From NCBI RefSeq assembly GCF_900106565.1, contig NZ_FNNJ01000002.1:248001-312000 (forward strand): a stretch of DNA of 64,000 nucleotides. Reading direction: 5' to 3'. The first letter of the stretch is position 1, and the number at the start of each line of letters is the position of its first letter. Source of the DNA: Lutibacter oricola. Lineage in GTDB: Bacteria; Bacteroidota; Bacteroidia; Flavobacteriales; Flavobacteriaceae. Below the pieces are notes generated by a model, which saw only the letters and a program-made list of their open reading frames with translations, was not told where the DNA came from and did no database searches. Positions 1 through 9,691 of this stretch are shown here, in pieces. A program made the position numbers and the translations under genes.

Positions 1-264
1 TAACATTCCATCGTGCCCCATAGCAATACCATCGTCTACACCAATAGTATTAAATTCAAACGGAACACAGCCATTTGCTTTAATTTCTTCTTTTATAATT
101 CTAGATACTCTGTCTAAAAAAAAGTGGCCAGGAATAATTTCTATATAGGAATTTGCAACACCAATAAACGGTTTATCAAAATCTTCATCAACTAACCCTG
201 TAGCTCTAAATAGTGATCTATGCGGTGTTCTTTGATGTCCTTTTTTTACTTCATCACTTCTCAT
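1..264 (-). CDS. ilvD: Dihydroxy-acid dehydratase, N-terminal part
   Basis: The minus strand reads from the ATG at 264 off the left edge, giving the first 88 or so residues. The N-terminus [20 protein letters not shown], followed by [16 protein letters not shown] and [19 protein letters not shown], is the conserved start of IlvD. The enzyme is an Fe-S dehydratase of the IlvD/Edd family that converts 2,3-dihydroxy-isovalerate or -methylvalerate to the 2-keto acid in valine and isoleucine synthesis, in the cytoplasm. The Fe-S ligands and most of the protein lie outside the window. The gene is transcribed away from the neighbouring peptidase, with about 245 bases between the two starts. Confidence 0.93.
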   Translation of the reverse strand, partial: MRSDEVKKGHQRTPHRSLFRATGLVDEDFDKPFIGVANSYIEIIPGHFFLDRVSRIIKEEIKANGCVPFEFNTIGVDDGIAMGHDGML

Positions 265-509
265 AATATCTTAATTTTCTATATTTTGTATTGTTTTATT
301 GTGTAAATTAAAACGAGTTTATTTATTTAAAATTAGAATTTGGAACTAATTTTTTTTGAAGGTATAAATATATTGTTTTTTGAGTTTTAATTATCTCGAT
401 TTACAAAAAAGTATATTTAGTTAAATATTGCTAATTCATATTATTTTTTTTGAAGAGATGTAATTGTTTACCTTTACCATTAAATTCAAACAATATAATA
501 TTCGAGGTT

Positions 510-2672
510 ATGAAAAATGTTATTTATATAGTAGCAATTGTTCTTTTTACATTGGTTTCTTGTGAAACTAAATTAGAAAAAGAATCTGTAATGCTGGTTG
601 AAGCTCCAACAGCAAAAAAAATACCAGAAAAGTTAACTGTTCACAATGATACTAGAGTAGATGATTACTTTTGGATGCGATTAACTGATGCTCAAAAAAA
701 TGCTGAAAAGCCAGATGCTCAAACAAAAGATGTTTTAGATTATTTAAATGCTGAAAATAGTTATTTAAATAGTGTAATGGAACATACTGAAGATTTACAA
801 GGTAAACTTTATAACGAAATGGTGGAGAGAATTAAAAAAGACGATGAATCTGTACCAGTTAATGATAATGGTTATTCTTATTATGTGCGATTTAAAGAAG
901 GTGGAGATTACGCTTTATATTGTAGAAAAGAATTAAAAGAAAACGCTAAAGAAGAAATAATGCTAAATGGACCAGAAATGGCAAAAGGATTTGCTTATTA
1001 TGGTTTTGGAAGTCGTTCTGTAAGCCCTAATAACAATATTTTGGCATATGGTTTAGACACCGTTTCTAGACGTAGATACACTATTTATTTTAAAGATTTA
1101 AAAACAGGTAAGTTATTAGCTGATAAGTTAGACAATACTACTGGTAGAGCAACTTGGGCAAACGATAATAAAACGGTTTTTTATACTACAAAAGATAAAG
1201 AAACATTACGTTCAAACAAAATATACAAGCATATTATAGGTACAAGCCAAAAAGATGATGTATTAATTTTTGATGAAAAAGATGCAACATTTAGTTGTGG
1301 AGTTTTTAAAACAAAATCTAATAATTACTTATTAATTTATAGTACGCAAACAATATCTTCAGAATATAGATTTTTAGATGCTAATAAACCAAATGGAGAA
1401 TTTAAGGTAATTCAACCAAGAGAAAAAAACCTAATTTATTCAGTAGATCATTATAAAAACGATTTTTATATAAGAACCAATTTAAATGCTAAAAACTTTA
1501 AATTAGTTAAAACTCCAATTAAAGCTACCAATAAAAAGTACTGGAAAGATGTTGTAGCTCATAGAGATGATGTTTTATTTGAAGGTGTAGATTTATTTAA
1601 AGATTTTTATGTAGTTACTGAACGAATAAAAGGCTTAAAAAATATTAGAATTGTAAATTGGAAAGGTGGAGAACAAAATTTAGAGTTTAATGATCCAGCT
1701 TATTTGGCAAATACAACTTCAAATATAGATTTTAATACTAATATTTTACGTTACTCATATACTTCATTAACTACACCTAATAGTATTTATGAGTACAATG
1801 TAAAAACAAAAGAGCGTGTGTTATTAAAACAAGATGAAGTTTTAGGAGGTAAATTTTCAAAAGATAATTACACTTCAGAGCGTTTATTTGCAACTGCAGC
1901 AGATGGAACCAAGGTGCCAGTTTCTTTAGTGTACAAAAAAGGTTTAGAAAAAAGTAATAAAACGCCATTGTTATTATACTCTTACGGATCTTACGGAAGC
2001 AGTTCTGAACCAAAGTTTAGTAGTACCAGACTTAGTTTGCTAGATAGAGGTTTTGTGTATGCAATTGCTCATATACGTGGAGGTCAAGAAATGGGAAGAG
2101 ATTGGTATGAGAATGGAAAACTATTAAACAAGAAAAATACATTTACAGATTTTATTGATGTAGCTCATTTTTTAATTGATAAAGGTTATACTAGTAGCGA
2201 ACATTTATATGCTTTAGGTGGAAGTGCTGGAGGTTTACTAATGGGTGCAATAGTAAATATGGAACCAAAACTTTGGAATGGAGTAGTGGCTGCAGTTCCT
2301 TTTGTAGATGTTGTTTCTACAATGTTAGATGAAAGCATTCCATTAACAACTTTTGAATTTGATGAATGGGGAAATCCTAAAAACAAAGAATATTACGATT
2401 ATATGAAGTCGTACTCTCCTTATGACAATGTTGAAGAAAAAGAATATCCTAATATTTTAGTAACAACAGGTTATTGGGATAGCCAAGTACAATATTGGGA
2501 GCCTGCTAAATGGGTTGCAAAATTAAGAGCCAATAAAACCGATCAGAACTTATTAGTTATGGATTGTAATATGAAAACCGGACACGGAGGTGCTTCTGGA
2601 CGTTTTGAGCGTTACAAACGTACTGCGTTATACTTTTCGTTTTTATTGGATTTAGAAAATATTAAAGAATAA
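510..2672 (+). CDS. S9A prolyl-oligopeptidase family lipoprotein (oligopeptidase B-like)
   Basis: A 720-residue serine peptidase. The ATG at 510 is chosen because it gives a lipoprotein signal (VAIVLFTLVSC); an upstream in-frame ATG at 450 would bury it. The N-terminal two thirds form the seven-bladed propeller that gates the active site. The C-terminal alpha/beta-hydrolase carries the nucleophile in GGSAGG (near 2218-2236), the Asp in TGYWDSQVQYWEPAKW and the His in KTGHGGASGRFE, the signature of oligopeptidase B/PtrB. The family cleaves short peptides after basic residues. The lipobox puts it in the envelope, unlike cytosolic PtrB. It stands alone and is followed by a strong hairpin terminator. 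The exact substrate specificity is not visible. Confidence 0.9.
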   Translation: MKNVIYIVAIVLFTLVSCETKLEKESVMLVEAPTAKKIPEKLTVHNDTRVDDYFWMRLTDAQKNAEKPDAQTKDVLDYLNAENSYLNSVMEHTEDLQGKLYNEMVERIKKDDESVPVNDNGYSYYVRFKEGGDYALYCRKELKENAKEEIMLNGPEMAKGFAYYGFGSRSVSPNNNILAYGLDTVSRRRYTIYFKDLKTGKLLADKLDNTTGRATWANDNKTVFYTTKDKETLRSNKIYKHIIGTSQKDDVLIFDEKDATFSCGVFKTKSNNYLLIYSTQTISSEYRFLDANKPNGEFKVIQPREKNLIYSVDHYKNDFYIRTNLNAKNFKLVKTPIKATNKKYWKDVVAHRDDVLFEGVDLFKDFYVVTERIKGLKNIRIVNWKGGEQNLEFNDPAYLANTTSNIDFNTNILRYSYTSLTTPNSIYEYNVKTKERVLLKQDEVLGGKFSKDNYTSERLFATAADGTKVPVSLVYKKGLEKSNKTPLLLYSYGSYGSSSEPKFSSTRLSLLDRGFVYAIAHIRGGQEMGRDWYENGKLLNKKNTFTDFIDVAHFLIDKGYTSSEHLYALGGSAGGLLMGAIVNMEPKLWNGVVAAVPFVDVVSTMLDESIPLTTFEFDEWGNPKNKEYYDYMKSYSPYDNVEEKEYPNILVTTGYWDSQVQYWEPAKWVAKLRANKTDQNLLVMDCNMKTGHGGASGRFERYKRTALYFSFLLDLENIKE

Positions 2673-2692
2673 TTCAAATAATTTTTAAAGTT

Positions 2693-2730
2693 AAAACGTG
2701 TAGTTATGTTATAATTACACGTTTTTTTTT
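2693..2730 (+). terminator. Rho-independent terminator after the S9 peptidase
   Basis: Arms AAAACGTGTA (2693-2702) and TACACGTTTT (2716-2725) form a 10-bp stem followed by a T run, 20 bases after the peptidase stop codon. Confidence 0.8.
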
Positions 2731-2762
2731 ACCTAAAACTTTAATATATTTGATAAGCTTTT

Positions 2763-3632
2763 ATGAAAGACATTATTAAGAAATATACATTTAAAGAAGA
2801 ATTAGAGCTTGAATTTGAAATTTTAGATTTAGCCAAATTGTTTAAGTCTAAAAAAGAAATGATGACAAAGCCTCATAGAGCACAATTTTATCATATTCTT
2901 ATTATTGAAAAAGGAAAAGGAACTCATTTAGTAGATTTTAATCCTATTAAAATTGAAAATAATACTATTATTTGCGTACCACATAATAGTGTTAATAAGT
3001 TCGATATTAACGGTGTTTACAAAGGAAAAGCTATTCTTTTTACCAAAAGTTTTTTCTGCAGAAATAAGTACGATACACAGTTTTTACATTTAAGTAGGCT
3101 TTTTAGCGATTTATATTCAGTTACTAAGTTAGAATTTAATCCAAAAATATCGAATTTAAGTATACTTATAAACGCTATGGAAACTGAATATCTGAGAGAG
3201 TCAGATAATGCTAAATTTCATATTTTATATAATATGTTGCATATTTTTTTATTGCAAACAGAGCGTGAAATGCGTAAACAAGGGTATGTAGAATTGAAGC
3301 CAAGTGCTAACTTAGATTACCTTGTTATGTTTAAAAATGTGTTGGAAAAGAACTATAAAACAGAAAAGTCAGTAAGTGCATATGCTTCAAAACTAAGTAT
3401 TTCAACAAAACAATTAAATAAAGCAACTACTACTTTATTAGATAAAACCCCCAAGCAAATTATTGATGAACGTATTGTATTAGAGGCAAAACGCTTATTA
3501 TCTCACAGTAGCCAAAGTATTAAAGAAATTGCTTATAAACTTAACTATGAAGAGCCTACAAACTTTATCAAATACTTTAAAAAACATACAAATTCTACAC
3601 CTTCAGAATTTAAAGAAAACATTAAAAAGTAA
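2763..3632 (+). CDS. AraC-family transcriptional regulator
   Basis: A 289-residue protein. The first 170 residues resemble an AraC-type ligand-binding cupin region (HILIIEKGKGTHLVDF, then NTIICVPHNSVNKF). The C-terminal 100 residues are the double helix-turn-helix of HTH_18: VSAYASKLSISTKQLNKATT for the first HTH, then IKEIAYKLNYEEPTNFIKYF for the second. It probably controls the next gene, a lipoprotein 100 bases downstream on the same strand, but that is inferred from position only. Effector unknown. Confidence 0.9.
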   Translation: MKDIIKKYTFKEELELEFEILDLAKLFKSKKEMMTKPHRAQFYHILIIEKGKGTHLVDFNPIKIENNTIICVPHNSVNKFDINGVYKGKAILFTKSFFCRNKYDTQFLHLSRLFSDLYSVTKLEFNPKISNLSILINAMETEYLRESDNAKFHILYNMLHIFLLQTEREMRKQGYVELKPSANLDYLVMFKNVLEKNYKTEKSVSAYASKLSISTKQLNKATTTLLDKTPKQIIDERIVLEAKRLLSHSSQSIKEIAYKLNYEEPTNFIKYFKKHTNSTPSEFKENIKK

Positions 3633-3735
3633 AATTCTGTTTGGACTAAAAGTATCACTTTAAGTACTAAAATCACCTTTTTTTTAGTTGATGATTGCCA
3701 CATCTTTGCACTGTTATAATTAAAACTAACAAACA

Positions 3736-4626
3736 ATGAGAAAATTATCAATATTAATTTTACTAGCAGTAGCATTTATTGCTTGTAATGATAAAAGTAA
3801 AAAAGAAGATTTAAAAACTAAAAAAGTAGAAAAAATGGAAATATCTAATAAAGATAAAGTAGTAGCATTATTAAAAAGTATAGAAACTGGCGCTCAAGAA
3901 CCAGCAGGTTATATTAACTCAAATAAATATATACAACACAACCAAGGTGTAGCTGATGGTTTAGCAGGTTTTGGAGCTATATTAGGAACATTAGCTGAGG
4001 TTGCAAAAACGAATCCGGCAATGGCTCCAAAAGTAAATACAGTTCGTGCATTTGAAGATGGAGATTTTGTAATAGCTCATACAGAGTACAACTTTTTTGG
4101 ACCTAAAGTAGGTTTTGATATTTTTCGTTTTGAAAATGGATTAATTGTTGAACATTGGGATAATTTACAAGAAATTGCAGTGAAAACAGCTTCTGGTAGA
4201 ACTCAAACTGATGGACCAACAGAACTAACTGATTTAGATAAAACGGAAGAAAATAAAACATTAGTAAAAAACTTGTTAAATGATGTGTTTATGGGAGCAA
4301 ACCCAAATAAGATAACAGATTATATTTCAACTGAAAAATACGACCAGCATAATCCAGGAGTAAAAGATGGTTTAGCAGGTTTAGGTGAAGCTTTAGGAGC
4401 TTTAGCTGAAGCTGGAATGCCAATGGTTTTTGAAAAAAATCATATAGTTTTAGGGCAAGGTAACTTTGTACTTAGTGTTTCTGAAGGAATTTTTATGAAA
4501 GAAAAGGTTTCTTTTTATGACTTATTTAGAGTAGAAAATGGAAAAGTTGTTGAACATTGGGATACTGTAGAAAATTTAATTCCAGCATCTGAAGCAAAAA
4601 ACACCAACGGAAAATTCAATTTTTAA
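3736..4626 (+). CDS. Lipoprotein with two SnoaL/NTF2-like domains
   Basis: A 296-residue protein with a lipoprotein signal (ILLAVAFIAC). Two tandem repeats of the SnoaL-like NTF2 fold follow. Each starts with a helix and a YI-HN motif (NKYIQHNQGVADGLAG and EKYDQHNPGVKDGLAG) and ends with FRFENGLIVEHWDNLQ or FRVENGKVVEHWDTVE. Single-domain relatives are polyketide cyclase-like or aldol-condensation enzymes, or have no known function. The tandem duplication and lipid anchor suggest a periplasmic or outer-membrane protein. A CATCTTTGCA box at 3701-3710, close to the Bacteroidota -7 box TAnnTTTGCA, precedes it. The upstream AraC gene is its likely regulator. Catalytic function not established. 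Confidence 0.8.
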   Translation: MRKLSILILLAVAFIACNDKSKKEDLKTKKVEKMEISNKDKVVALLKSIETGAQEPAGYINSNKYIQHNQGVADGLAGFGAILGTLAEVAKTNPAMAPKVNTVRAFEDGDFVIAHTEYNFFGPKVGFDIFRFENGLIVEHWDNLQEIAVKTASGRTQTDGPTELTDLDKTEENKTLVKNLLNDVFMGANPNKITDYISTEKYDQHNPGVKDGLAGLGEALGALAEAGMPMVFEKNHIVLGQGNFVLSVSEGIFMKEKVSFYDLFRVENGKVVEHWDTVENLIPASEAKNTNGKFNF

Positions 4627-4646
4627 TATTGATTTGATTTTATGTA

Positions 4647-4687
4647 GAAACAGCCTTTCATTTATATATGAAAGGCTGTTTTATTTT
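4647..4687. terminator. Bidirectional terminator between convergent genes
   Basis: AAACAGCCTTTCAT and its complement ATGAAAGGCTGTTT form a 14-bp stem with a 6-base loop and U-tracts in both directions. It serves the SnoaL-like gene (+) and the barrel protein gene (-), which converge here. Confidence 0.85.
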
Positions 4688-7062
4688 TAACGTCTTCTTT
4701 GTCCAGAAAATTGCATTGCTTCTCCTTTTCCAAAGCCATAACTTATTCCAAAGGTTATAAAACGTCCACGAGTTCTGCTATTAAATAAGTAAAAATCGGG
4801 TTGAATAGTTTCGCTTTCATAAATTCTAGAAGCAAAAACATCTCTAACGCTTATATTAAGTATTGTTTTTCCTTTCAGAATTTTTTTTCTCAAGCCAAAA
4901 TCGGCAAAAAGATTACTAGAAACTTTTTGTTGAACTGTTTTATATTTAGATCTAAAATCTCCAGAAATTTCGATATCAAATTCTGCAGGAAGTTTAATTT
5001 TTGATGTTAAACGTGTAGACCAACGGTTTCCTTTAAAGTCGAAAGAAGTATTGTTGTAAAAACCTTCTCTATTAAAATAATTGATATTAAAATCACCATT
5101 TATAGATAGCCAACTTAATGGAGCTATTTTACCATTTATTTCGAAACCAGTAGTAGTATTAGAACCAATATTTTCTGGCCTGGAAATACTAACATTGTTT
5201 TCAAAAACAGAAACTCGTTCCATAACATCGGTAGTATGTCTGTTATACAAACTAAAATTAAGAGAAGTTTTTCCAATTTTATGAATACTTGTAATCTCGT
5301 ATGAGTCTGTGTACTCAGGTTGTAAATCTGGATTTCCTGTTGAAATACTAAAATTATTTCTAATACTAGAAAATGGATTCAGAGATCTTAACCTTGGTCT
5401 GTTAATTCTTTTTGAATAGCCAACTTGTAACGAAAAATTATCATTAACCGTATATGATGTATGCGCACTAGGGAAAAAGTTAGTGTAATCATCAGAGCTT
5501 TCTTCATTAGTAGTTTTTAAAACAGTACTTAAGCTTGTGTTTTCCATTCTTAAACCTACTTTTAATCCCCATTTATCACCTTCAAAAGCTGCAGTAGTGT
5601 AAATACCTAAAACTTTTTGTTCATAATTAAAAATATTAGATAAATCGGCATCATTTATCCATTCGCCATTTGTTAAATTATCAACAGCAAAATCATTAGT
5701 TACATTGTTAATTACATATTGCGAACCAGATTCTAGCGTATATTTTTTTAGAAAAGGATGCGTATAATCCAATTTAAACGTATAATCTTCTAATTTATAG
5801 TCTGTTCTAGTTTTTTGTTCAAGATTATCAACATCTCCAATAATAGGTGTGTTTTCATAATCAGAAAATTGATCTTTTCTAAAAGAACTACCTAATGCAC
5901 TAAATAATAAACTTTGCTCTTTATGCCTTTTGAAGTTTTTCTTGTACTGTAATTCATAACGAAGTTTAGGATTTGTAGCTTCGGTTTTTTCGCTACGTAA
6001 CCAATTATCGGTTAATTTATTAGATGCATTAAATCTATTATATGTAGTTAAATTGTCTTGATCTTCAACTTCGTAAGCATATGAACCCGAAAGTGTAACA
6101 ACATTTAAATCGTTTATGTGATAATCTGTTCCTAACAGTATATTATTAAATTTTTCATTAAAATTACCATCACCAATACTAGTAACACTAATATCATTTA
6201 CCAAATCATTATTTACACTTTCACTTTCTGAAGGATATGTGCGCAGCCCAATACCAATCTGGCTAAATAAATTAAACTTTTCAGTACGTTTATTTAAACT
6301 TAAACCAAAACTATTACTATTTGGTACACCAAGATTTAAGGTTGCAGAACCATTTAAGCCTTTCTTTTCAGATTTTTTAATAACAATATTAATAATACCA
6401 GCTGTTCCTTCGGCATCATATTTAGCAGAAGGGTTTGTAATTACTTCAATTTTTTCAATCATATCTGCAGTAATACTACCAAGAGCATTACTATCTCCAT
6501 TTGTTAAAACTGAAGGTTTTCCATTAATTAATATTTGAACTCCAGAATTACCTCTTAAACTTACCTGACCTTCAATATCTACATTTACAGATGGAACATT
6601 GTTTAAAACTTCCAAAGCTCCAGCTCCAGTTGAACTTAAATCTTTACCAACATTAAATACACGTCTATCTAATTTAAATTCGGTTTGTGATTTTTCTGAA
6701 CGAATTAAAACCTCATCTAAACTTTGAGAATTTTCTTCTAAAACAATGGTTTTTAAATCAATTTTTTGATTTTTTACAGTGTAAGAAGTTACTTTTTTAG
6801 TTTTAAATCCAATAAAACTAATTTCAATATAAATATTTGAATCTGTAGAATTTATGGAGAAATAACCATTAGCATCGGTAACAGAACCAGCAATAGCCTT
6901 TTTAGAATTTTTATTAAAAATGGCTACTGTAGCAAACTCAATTGGGTTATTGTTAACACTTTCTATTATAGTTCCTGTAATTTTAATTGATGAGTTTTGT
7001 GCAGGTATTACAAAAATATTTAGAAAAGTAATAAGTATAAAACTGTAGTATTTTAATTTCAC
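4687..7062 (-). CDS. Outer-membrane beta-barrel protein, TonB-receptor-like
   Basis: A 791-residue outer-membrane protein. A signal peptide ends near residue 20 (ILITFLNIFVIPAQ). Next comes a CarboxypepD_reg-like beta-sandwich (IKITGTIIESVNNNPIEFAT to GYFSINSTDSNIYIEISFIG), then a Plug-like domain (GALEVLNNVPSVNVDIEGQV; VSLRGNSGVQILINGKPSVL; IEKIEVITNPSAKYDAEGTA). The last 550 residues are an OMP_b-brl_3-type barrel (VGYSKRINRPRLRSLNPF). These proteins resemble TonB-dependent receptors, but no SusD partner is adjacent, so the cargo is unknown. The first codon lies about 230 bases upstream of the HxlR gene's stop codon on the same strand. Confidence 0.88.
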   Translation of the reverse strand: MKLKYYSFILITFLNIFVIPAQNSSIKITGTIIESVNNNPIEFATVAIFNKNSKKAIAGSVTDANGYFSINSTDSNIYIEISFIGFKTKKVTSYTVKNQKIDLKTIVLEENSQSLDEVLIRSEKSQTEFKLDRRVFNVGKDLSSTGAGALEVLNNVPSVNVDIEGQVSLRGNSGVQILINGKPSVLTNGDSNALGSITADMIEKIEVITNPSAKYDAEGTAGIINIVIKKSEKKGLNGSATLNLGVPNSNSFGLSLNKRTEKFNLFSQIGIGLRTYPSESESVNNDLVNDISVTSIGDGNFNEKFNNILLGTDYHINDLNVVTLSGSYAYEVEDQDNLTTYNRFNASNKLTDNWLRSEKTEATNPKLRYELQYKKNFKRHKEQSLLFSALGSSFRKDQFSDYENTPIIGDVDNLEQKTRTDYKLEDYTFKLDYTHPFLKKYTLESGSQYVINNVTNDFAVDNLTNGEWINDADLSNIFNYEQKVLGIYTTAAFEGDKWGLKVGLRMENTSLSTVLKTTNEESSDDYTNFFPSAHTSYTVNDNFSLQVGYSKRINRPRLRSLNPFSSIRNNFSISTGNPDLQPEYTDSYEITSIHKIGKTSLNFSLYNRHTTDVMERVSVFENNVSISRPENIGSNTTTGFEINGKIAPLSWLSINGDFNINYFNREGFYNNTSFDFKGNRWSTRLTSKIKLPAEFDIEISGDFRSKYKTVQQKVSSNLFADFGLRKKILKGKTILNISVRDVFASRIYESETIQPDFYLFNSRTRGRFITFGISYGFGKGEAMQFSGQRRR

Positions 7063-7134
7063 AAATAGTTGAATTAGTTAGTAGTTGCGAATATAACTAA
7101 ATTCAAATAACTAGATTAGTAACAATATATACGT

Positions 7135-7168
7135 AAAAAAGTCTTTAGAATATATTTAAAGACTTTTT
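7135..7168 (-). terminator. Hairpin terminator downstream of the HxlR gene
   Basis: AAAAAGTCTTTA and TAAAGACTTTTT pair around a 9-base loop with U-tracts on both strands. It lies 125 bases past the HxlR stop and before the barrel protein gene, so it probably separates the two minus-strand units. Confidence 0.65.
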
Positions 7169-7292
7169 CAGTTGTTTAATAATATCTGTTTTTTTGATAA
7201 TTAGTATTATCAATTTGTTACTCTTAATAACTTATTAATCAACACTTAAATATACAAATTATTTTTTAAAATTCAAAATTTCAATTATTTAA

Positions 7293-7679
7293 TTATTCTT
7301 TTGTTTCTATAAACTCGCCTTTTTCATAAGCAGCTGTAATTCCCCATTCTGTAATTGCTTGTACTACAGGAACTACGGTTCTACCAAAATCAGTTAAAGA
7401 ATATTCAACTTTTAAAGGTGGTTTTTTAGTGTACACTTTTCTAGATACTAAGCCATCTTTCTCTAATTGTTTTAATTGAAGACTCAAAGTACGTTCTGTG
7501 ACCGAAGGTAATTCCTTTCTTAGTTCATTATATCTTTTAGTTCTATCAATTAAATGCATTAATATCACACTTTTCCATTTTCCACCAATTAATTCCATAG
7601 CAGCACTAGTAGGACAAGGGAATATTTTATCATTCAATTTTATTAATGTTTTTTTTTCAAAAAGCTCTTTTCTATCCAT
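7293..7679 (-). CDS. HxlR-family transcriptional regulator
   Basis: A 128-residue winged-helix protein with the family landmarks: a Cys-Pro near the N-terminus (FPCPTSAAMELIGGKW), the recognition helix region SVTERTLSLQLKQLEKDGLV and the wing PLKVEYSLTDFGRTVVPV. HxlR proteins often sense electrophiles through the conserved Cys and control adjacent oxidoreductases. It is divergent from a quinone-oxidoreductase-type gene, with a 210-base intergenic region that holds both promoters and an 11-bp inverted repeat, so autoregulation and control of that gene are likely. Confidence 0.92.
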   Translation of the reverse strand: MDRKELFEKKTLIKLNDKIFPCPTSAAMELIGGKWKSVILMHLIDRTKRYNELRKELPSVTERTLSLQLKQLEKDGLVSRKVYTKKPPLKVEYSLTDFGRTVVPVVQAITEWGITAAYEKGEFIETKE

Positions 7680-7699
7680 AATCTTACTATTTAATAATG

Positions 7700-7730
7700 C
7701 AAAGTTATATAACTATATTATATTTTGCAA
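7700..7730 (-). promoter_or_regulatory. Promoter of the HxlR gene
   Basis: On the minus strand TTG (7730-7728), 20 bases, then TAACTTTG (7707-7700), a good match to the Bacteroidota TTTG/TAnnTTTG promoter, 21 bases before the ATG. Confidence 0.6.
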
Positions 7731-7798
7731 CTATAAAAAATATAGTGTAAATAATAAATTGTAATAAACTGTATAATAGTGTTTTGTAAATTTTTATT

Positions 7799-7874
7799 TA
7801 TACTATCATGTTTGACCGTTATTGTGAGATTTTGAAACTATACATACTTTTGTCACTATAAAAATGATAGTATA
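7799..7874. promoter_or_regulatory. Inverted-repeat operator candidate for HxlR
   Basis: TATACTATCAT at 7799-7809 is repeated in perfect inverse as ATGATAGTATA at 7864-7874. The pair brackets the promoter of the oxidoreductase gene. Related half-sites (ACTATA at 7855-7860, TATAGTG at 7741-7747) are nearby. HxlR dimers bind such dyads. Confidence 0.5.
7822..7852 (+). promoter_or_regulatory. Promoter of the quinone-oxidoreductase-like gene
   Basis: TTG at 7822-7824, 20 bases, then TACTTTTG at 7845-7852 fits the Bacteroidota consensus, 37 bases before the ATG. It lies between the two arms of the operator candidate. Confidence 0.6.
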
Positions 7875-7889
7875 TTTAAAATTAATAAT

Positions 7890-8831
7890 ATGAAAGCAAT
7901 AGTATTAAAAAAAGCAGGTGGAGTTGACAATTTAAAACTACAAGAAATTGAAAAACCAACTACTAAGGAAACAGAAGTATTAATTGAAGTAAAAGCAATT
8001 AGTATTAACCCAGCTGATGCAAAAGTAAAATATGCTGAAGAAGGTTTAAAAATGTTACTAGGTAAAACCGATGATGTTATTTTAGGTTGGGATGTTTCAG
8101 GAACAGTTGTTTCGGTTGGAGAAAAAGTTTCAAAATTTAAAATTGGAGATAATGTATTTGGAATGGTAAACTTTCCTGGAGTAGGAAATGCTTATGCAGA
8201 ATTTGTTGCTTCACCAGAAAGTCATTTAGCTTTAATTCCTACTAATATTTCATTTGAAGAAGCTGCGGCAACTACTTTAGCTGCACTTACAGCTTTACAA
8301 ATTTTACAAGAAAAAGTAAAAAAAGATGATAAAGTATTGGTACAAGCCGGTTCTGGAGGAGTTGGACATTTTGCAATTCAAATAGCCAAAGATATGGGAG
8401 CTTATGTAATTACTACAAGTTCGGCTAAAAATAAAGATTTTGTCTTGTCTATTGGTGCAAATGAACATATAGATTATAGAACACAAGCATTTGATGAAGT
8501 TTTATCAGATTTAGATTTTGTATTTGATACTCAAGGTGGTGAAATATTAGAAAAAGCATTAAAGGTTGTAAAACCAAATGGTACTATTATTACAACAGCA
8601 GCTATGCAAATTGAGGAAGATTTACAAGCAAAAGCAGATGCCTTAAAAGTGAATGTTTTTTCAATGTTAGTTCAATCTAACAGTAAGGATATGAATACGT
8701 TAAAAGAAATGTTAGAAAATGAAACCATAAAACCAACTATTTATAAAACGTTCCCTTTTGAAGCAATGGCAGAAGCTCATACCGAAGTTGAAAAAGGTAG
8801 AACCGTAGGTAAAGTTGTTGTAACACTATAA
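7890..8831 (+). CDS. NADP-dependent zinc-free alcohol dehydrogenase / quinone oxidoreductase family protein
   Basis: A 313-residue medium-chain dehydrogenase. The N-terminal GroES-like domain carries SINPADAKVKYAEEG and LGWDVSGTVVSVGEKVSKFK; the Rossmann domain carries VLVQAGSGGVGHFAIQIAKD. The Cys/His ligands of zinc ADHs are missing, which places it with QOR/enoyl-reductase types that reduce quinones or activated alkenes with NADPH. It is divergent from an HxlR regulator and 14 bases upstream of the ABM/SMP-30 gene, probably one stress-response operon. Confidence 0.88.
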   Translation: MKAIVLKKAGGVDNLKLQEIEKPTTKETEVLIEVKAISINPADAKVKYAEEGLKMLLGKTDDVILGWDVSGTVVSVGEKVSKFKIGDNVFGMVNFPGVGNAYAEFVASPESHLALIPTNISFEEAAATTLAALTALQILQEKVKKDDKVLVQAGSGGVGHFAIQIAKDMGAYVITTSSAKNKDFVLSIGANEHIDYRTQAFDEVLSDLDFVFDTQGGEILEKALKVVKPNGTIITTAAMQIEEDLQAKADALKVNVFSMLVQSNSKDMNTLKEMLENETIKPTIYKTFPFEAMAEAHTEVEKGRTVGKVVVTL

Positions 8832-8845
8832 ATCACTGAAAAAAA

Positions 8846-9691
8846 ATGAAAAATTTAACACTACTATTTATAACAGCAATAATGATTGCAAGTTGTACAA
8901 AAGAGGACAAAACAATTACTCAATTAGTAAAGTTTACGGTAAAACCAGAATTTAATATACAATTTAAAAAAGCAGCGATACGCGGTTTAAACCTTTCTTT
9001 AAAAGAAGAAGGAAATATTGCTATGAAATTGTACTTAGATGATAACAATCCAAATGTGTTGTACGTATATTCTATTTGGAAAAACAAAGATGCACATACT
9101 ATTCACGGTGAAAAATCATATACAAAAGAATTGCAAGCAATTGCAAAAAAATCTCTTGCTTTTAAACCCGAAATAATGCTTTTAAACAAAGCAAAACCTT
9201 ATCCTATAGCTTCAAAAAAAATAAATATTGAAGATAAAGAAGAAACGTTATTCTTCATTTTTAAGGTGAAAGAAGGTAATAGAGAACGTGTTTTAAAACA
9301 GTTTGAAAAACATATTGCGCATACTCGAAAAGAACAAGGAAACCTATTTTTCGATTTATATACTGTTGAAGGTGATGAAAATACGTTTGTAGTTTACGAA
9401 AACTGGAGAAATGCATCTGCAATTTGGAATATTCATATGAAACAACCTTATGCTGAAGAAACTGGAGCATTATTAAACAAAGTAATTATTGGAAAATTAG
9501 AAGCAGGAATGAATTTTGTTTCAGAATTAAATGATGAAGTTTTAAATACAACGTACGCATTAGAAAAACAATGGGAAGTTTCAGGTTTTTCAATGCCAGA
9601 ATCTGTTTTTGCAGCTTCAAATCACATGTGGTTGTATGTATCAAATGTAAACCCACAAAATGGAGCTTTTTTAGACTCCCCGTCATTTTGA
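8846..9691 (+). pseudogene. 5' half of a split lipoprotein gene: two ABM domains and the start of an SMP-30 propeller
   Basis: The frame has a lipobox (TAIMIASC) and two antibiotic-biosynthesis-monooxygenase-like ferredoxin folds, about residues 25-120 and 130-230 (ETLFFIFKVKEGNRERVLKQ; VVYENWRNASAIWNIHMKQP). It then begins an SMP-30/gluconolactonase-type propeller (VSGFSMPESVF, MWLYVSNVNPQNGAFL). Here the propeller stops. From about 9675 the frame enters the mobile element and ends at a TGA at 9689-9691 after a few foreign residues. The missing propeller continues at 52329-53303. The ABM domains may still fold, so a truncated protein of about 281 residues could be made, but the propeller is lost. 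Confidence 0.88.
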
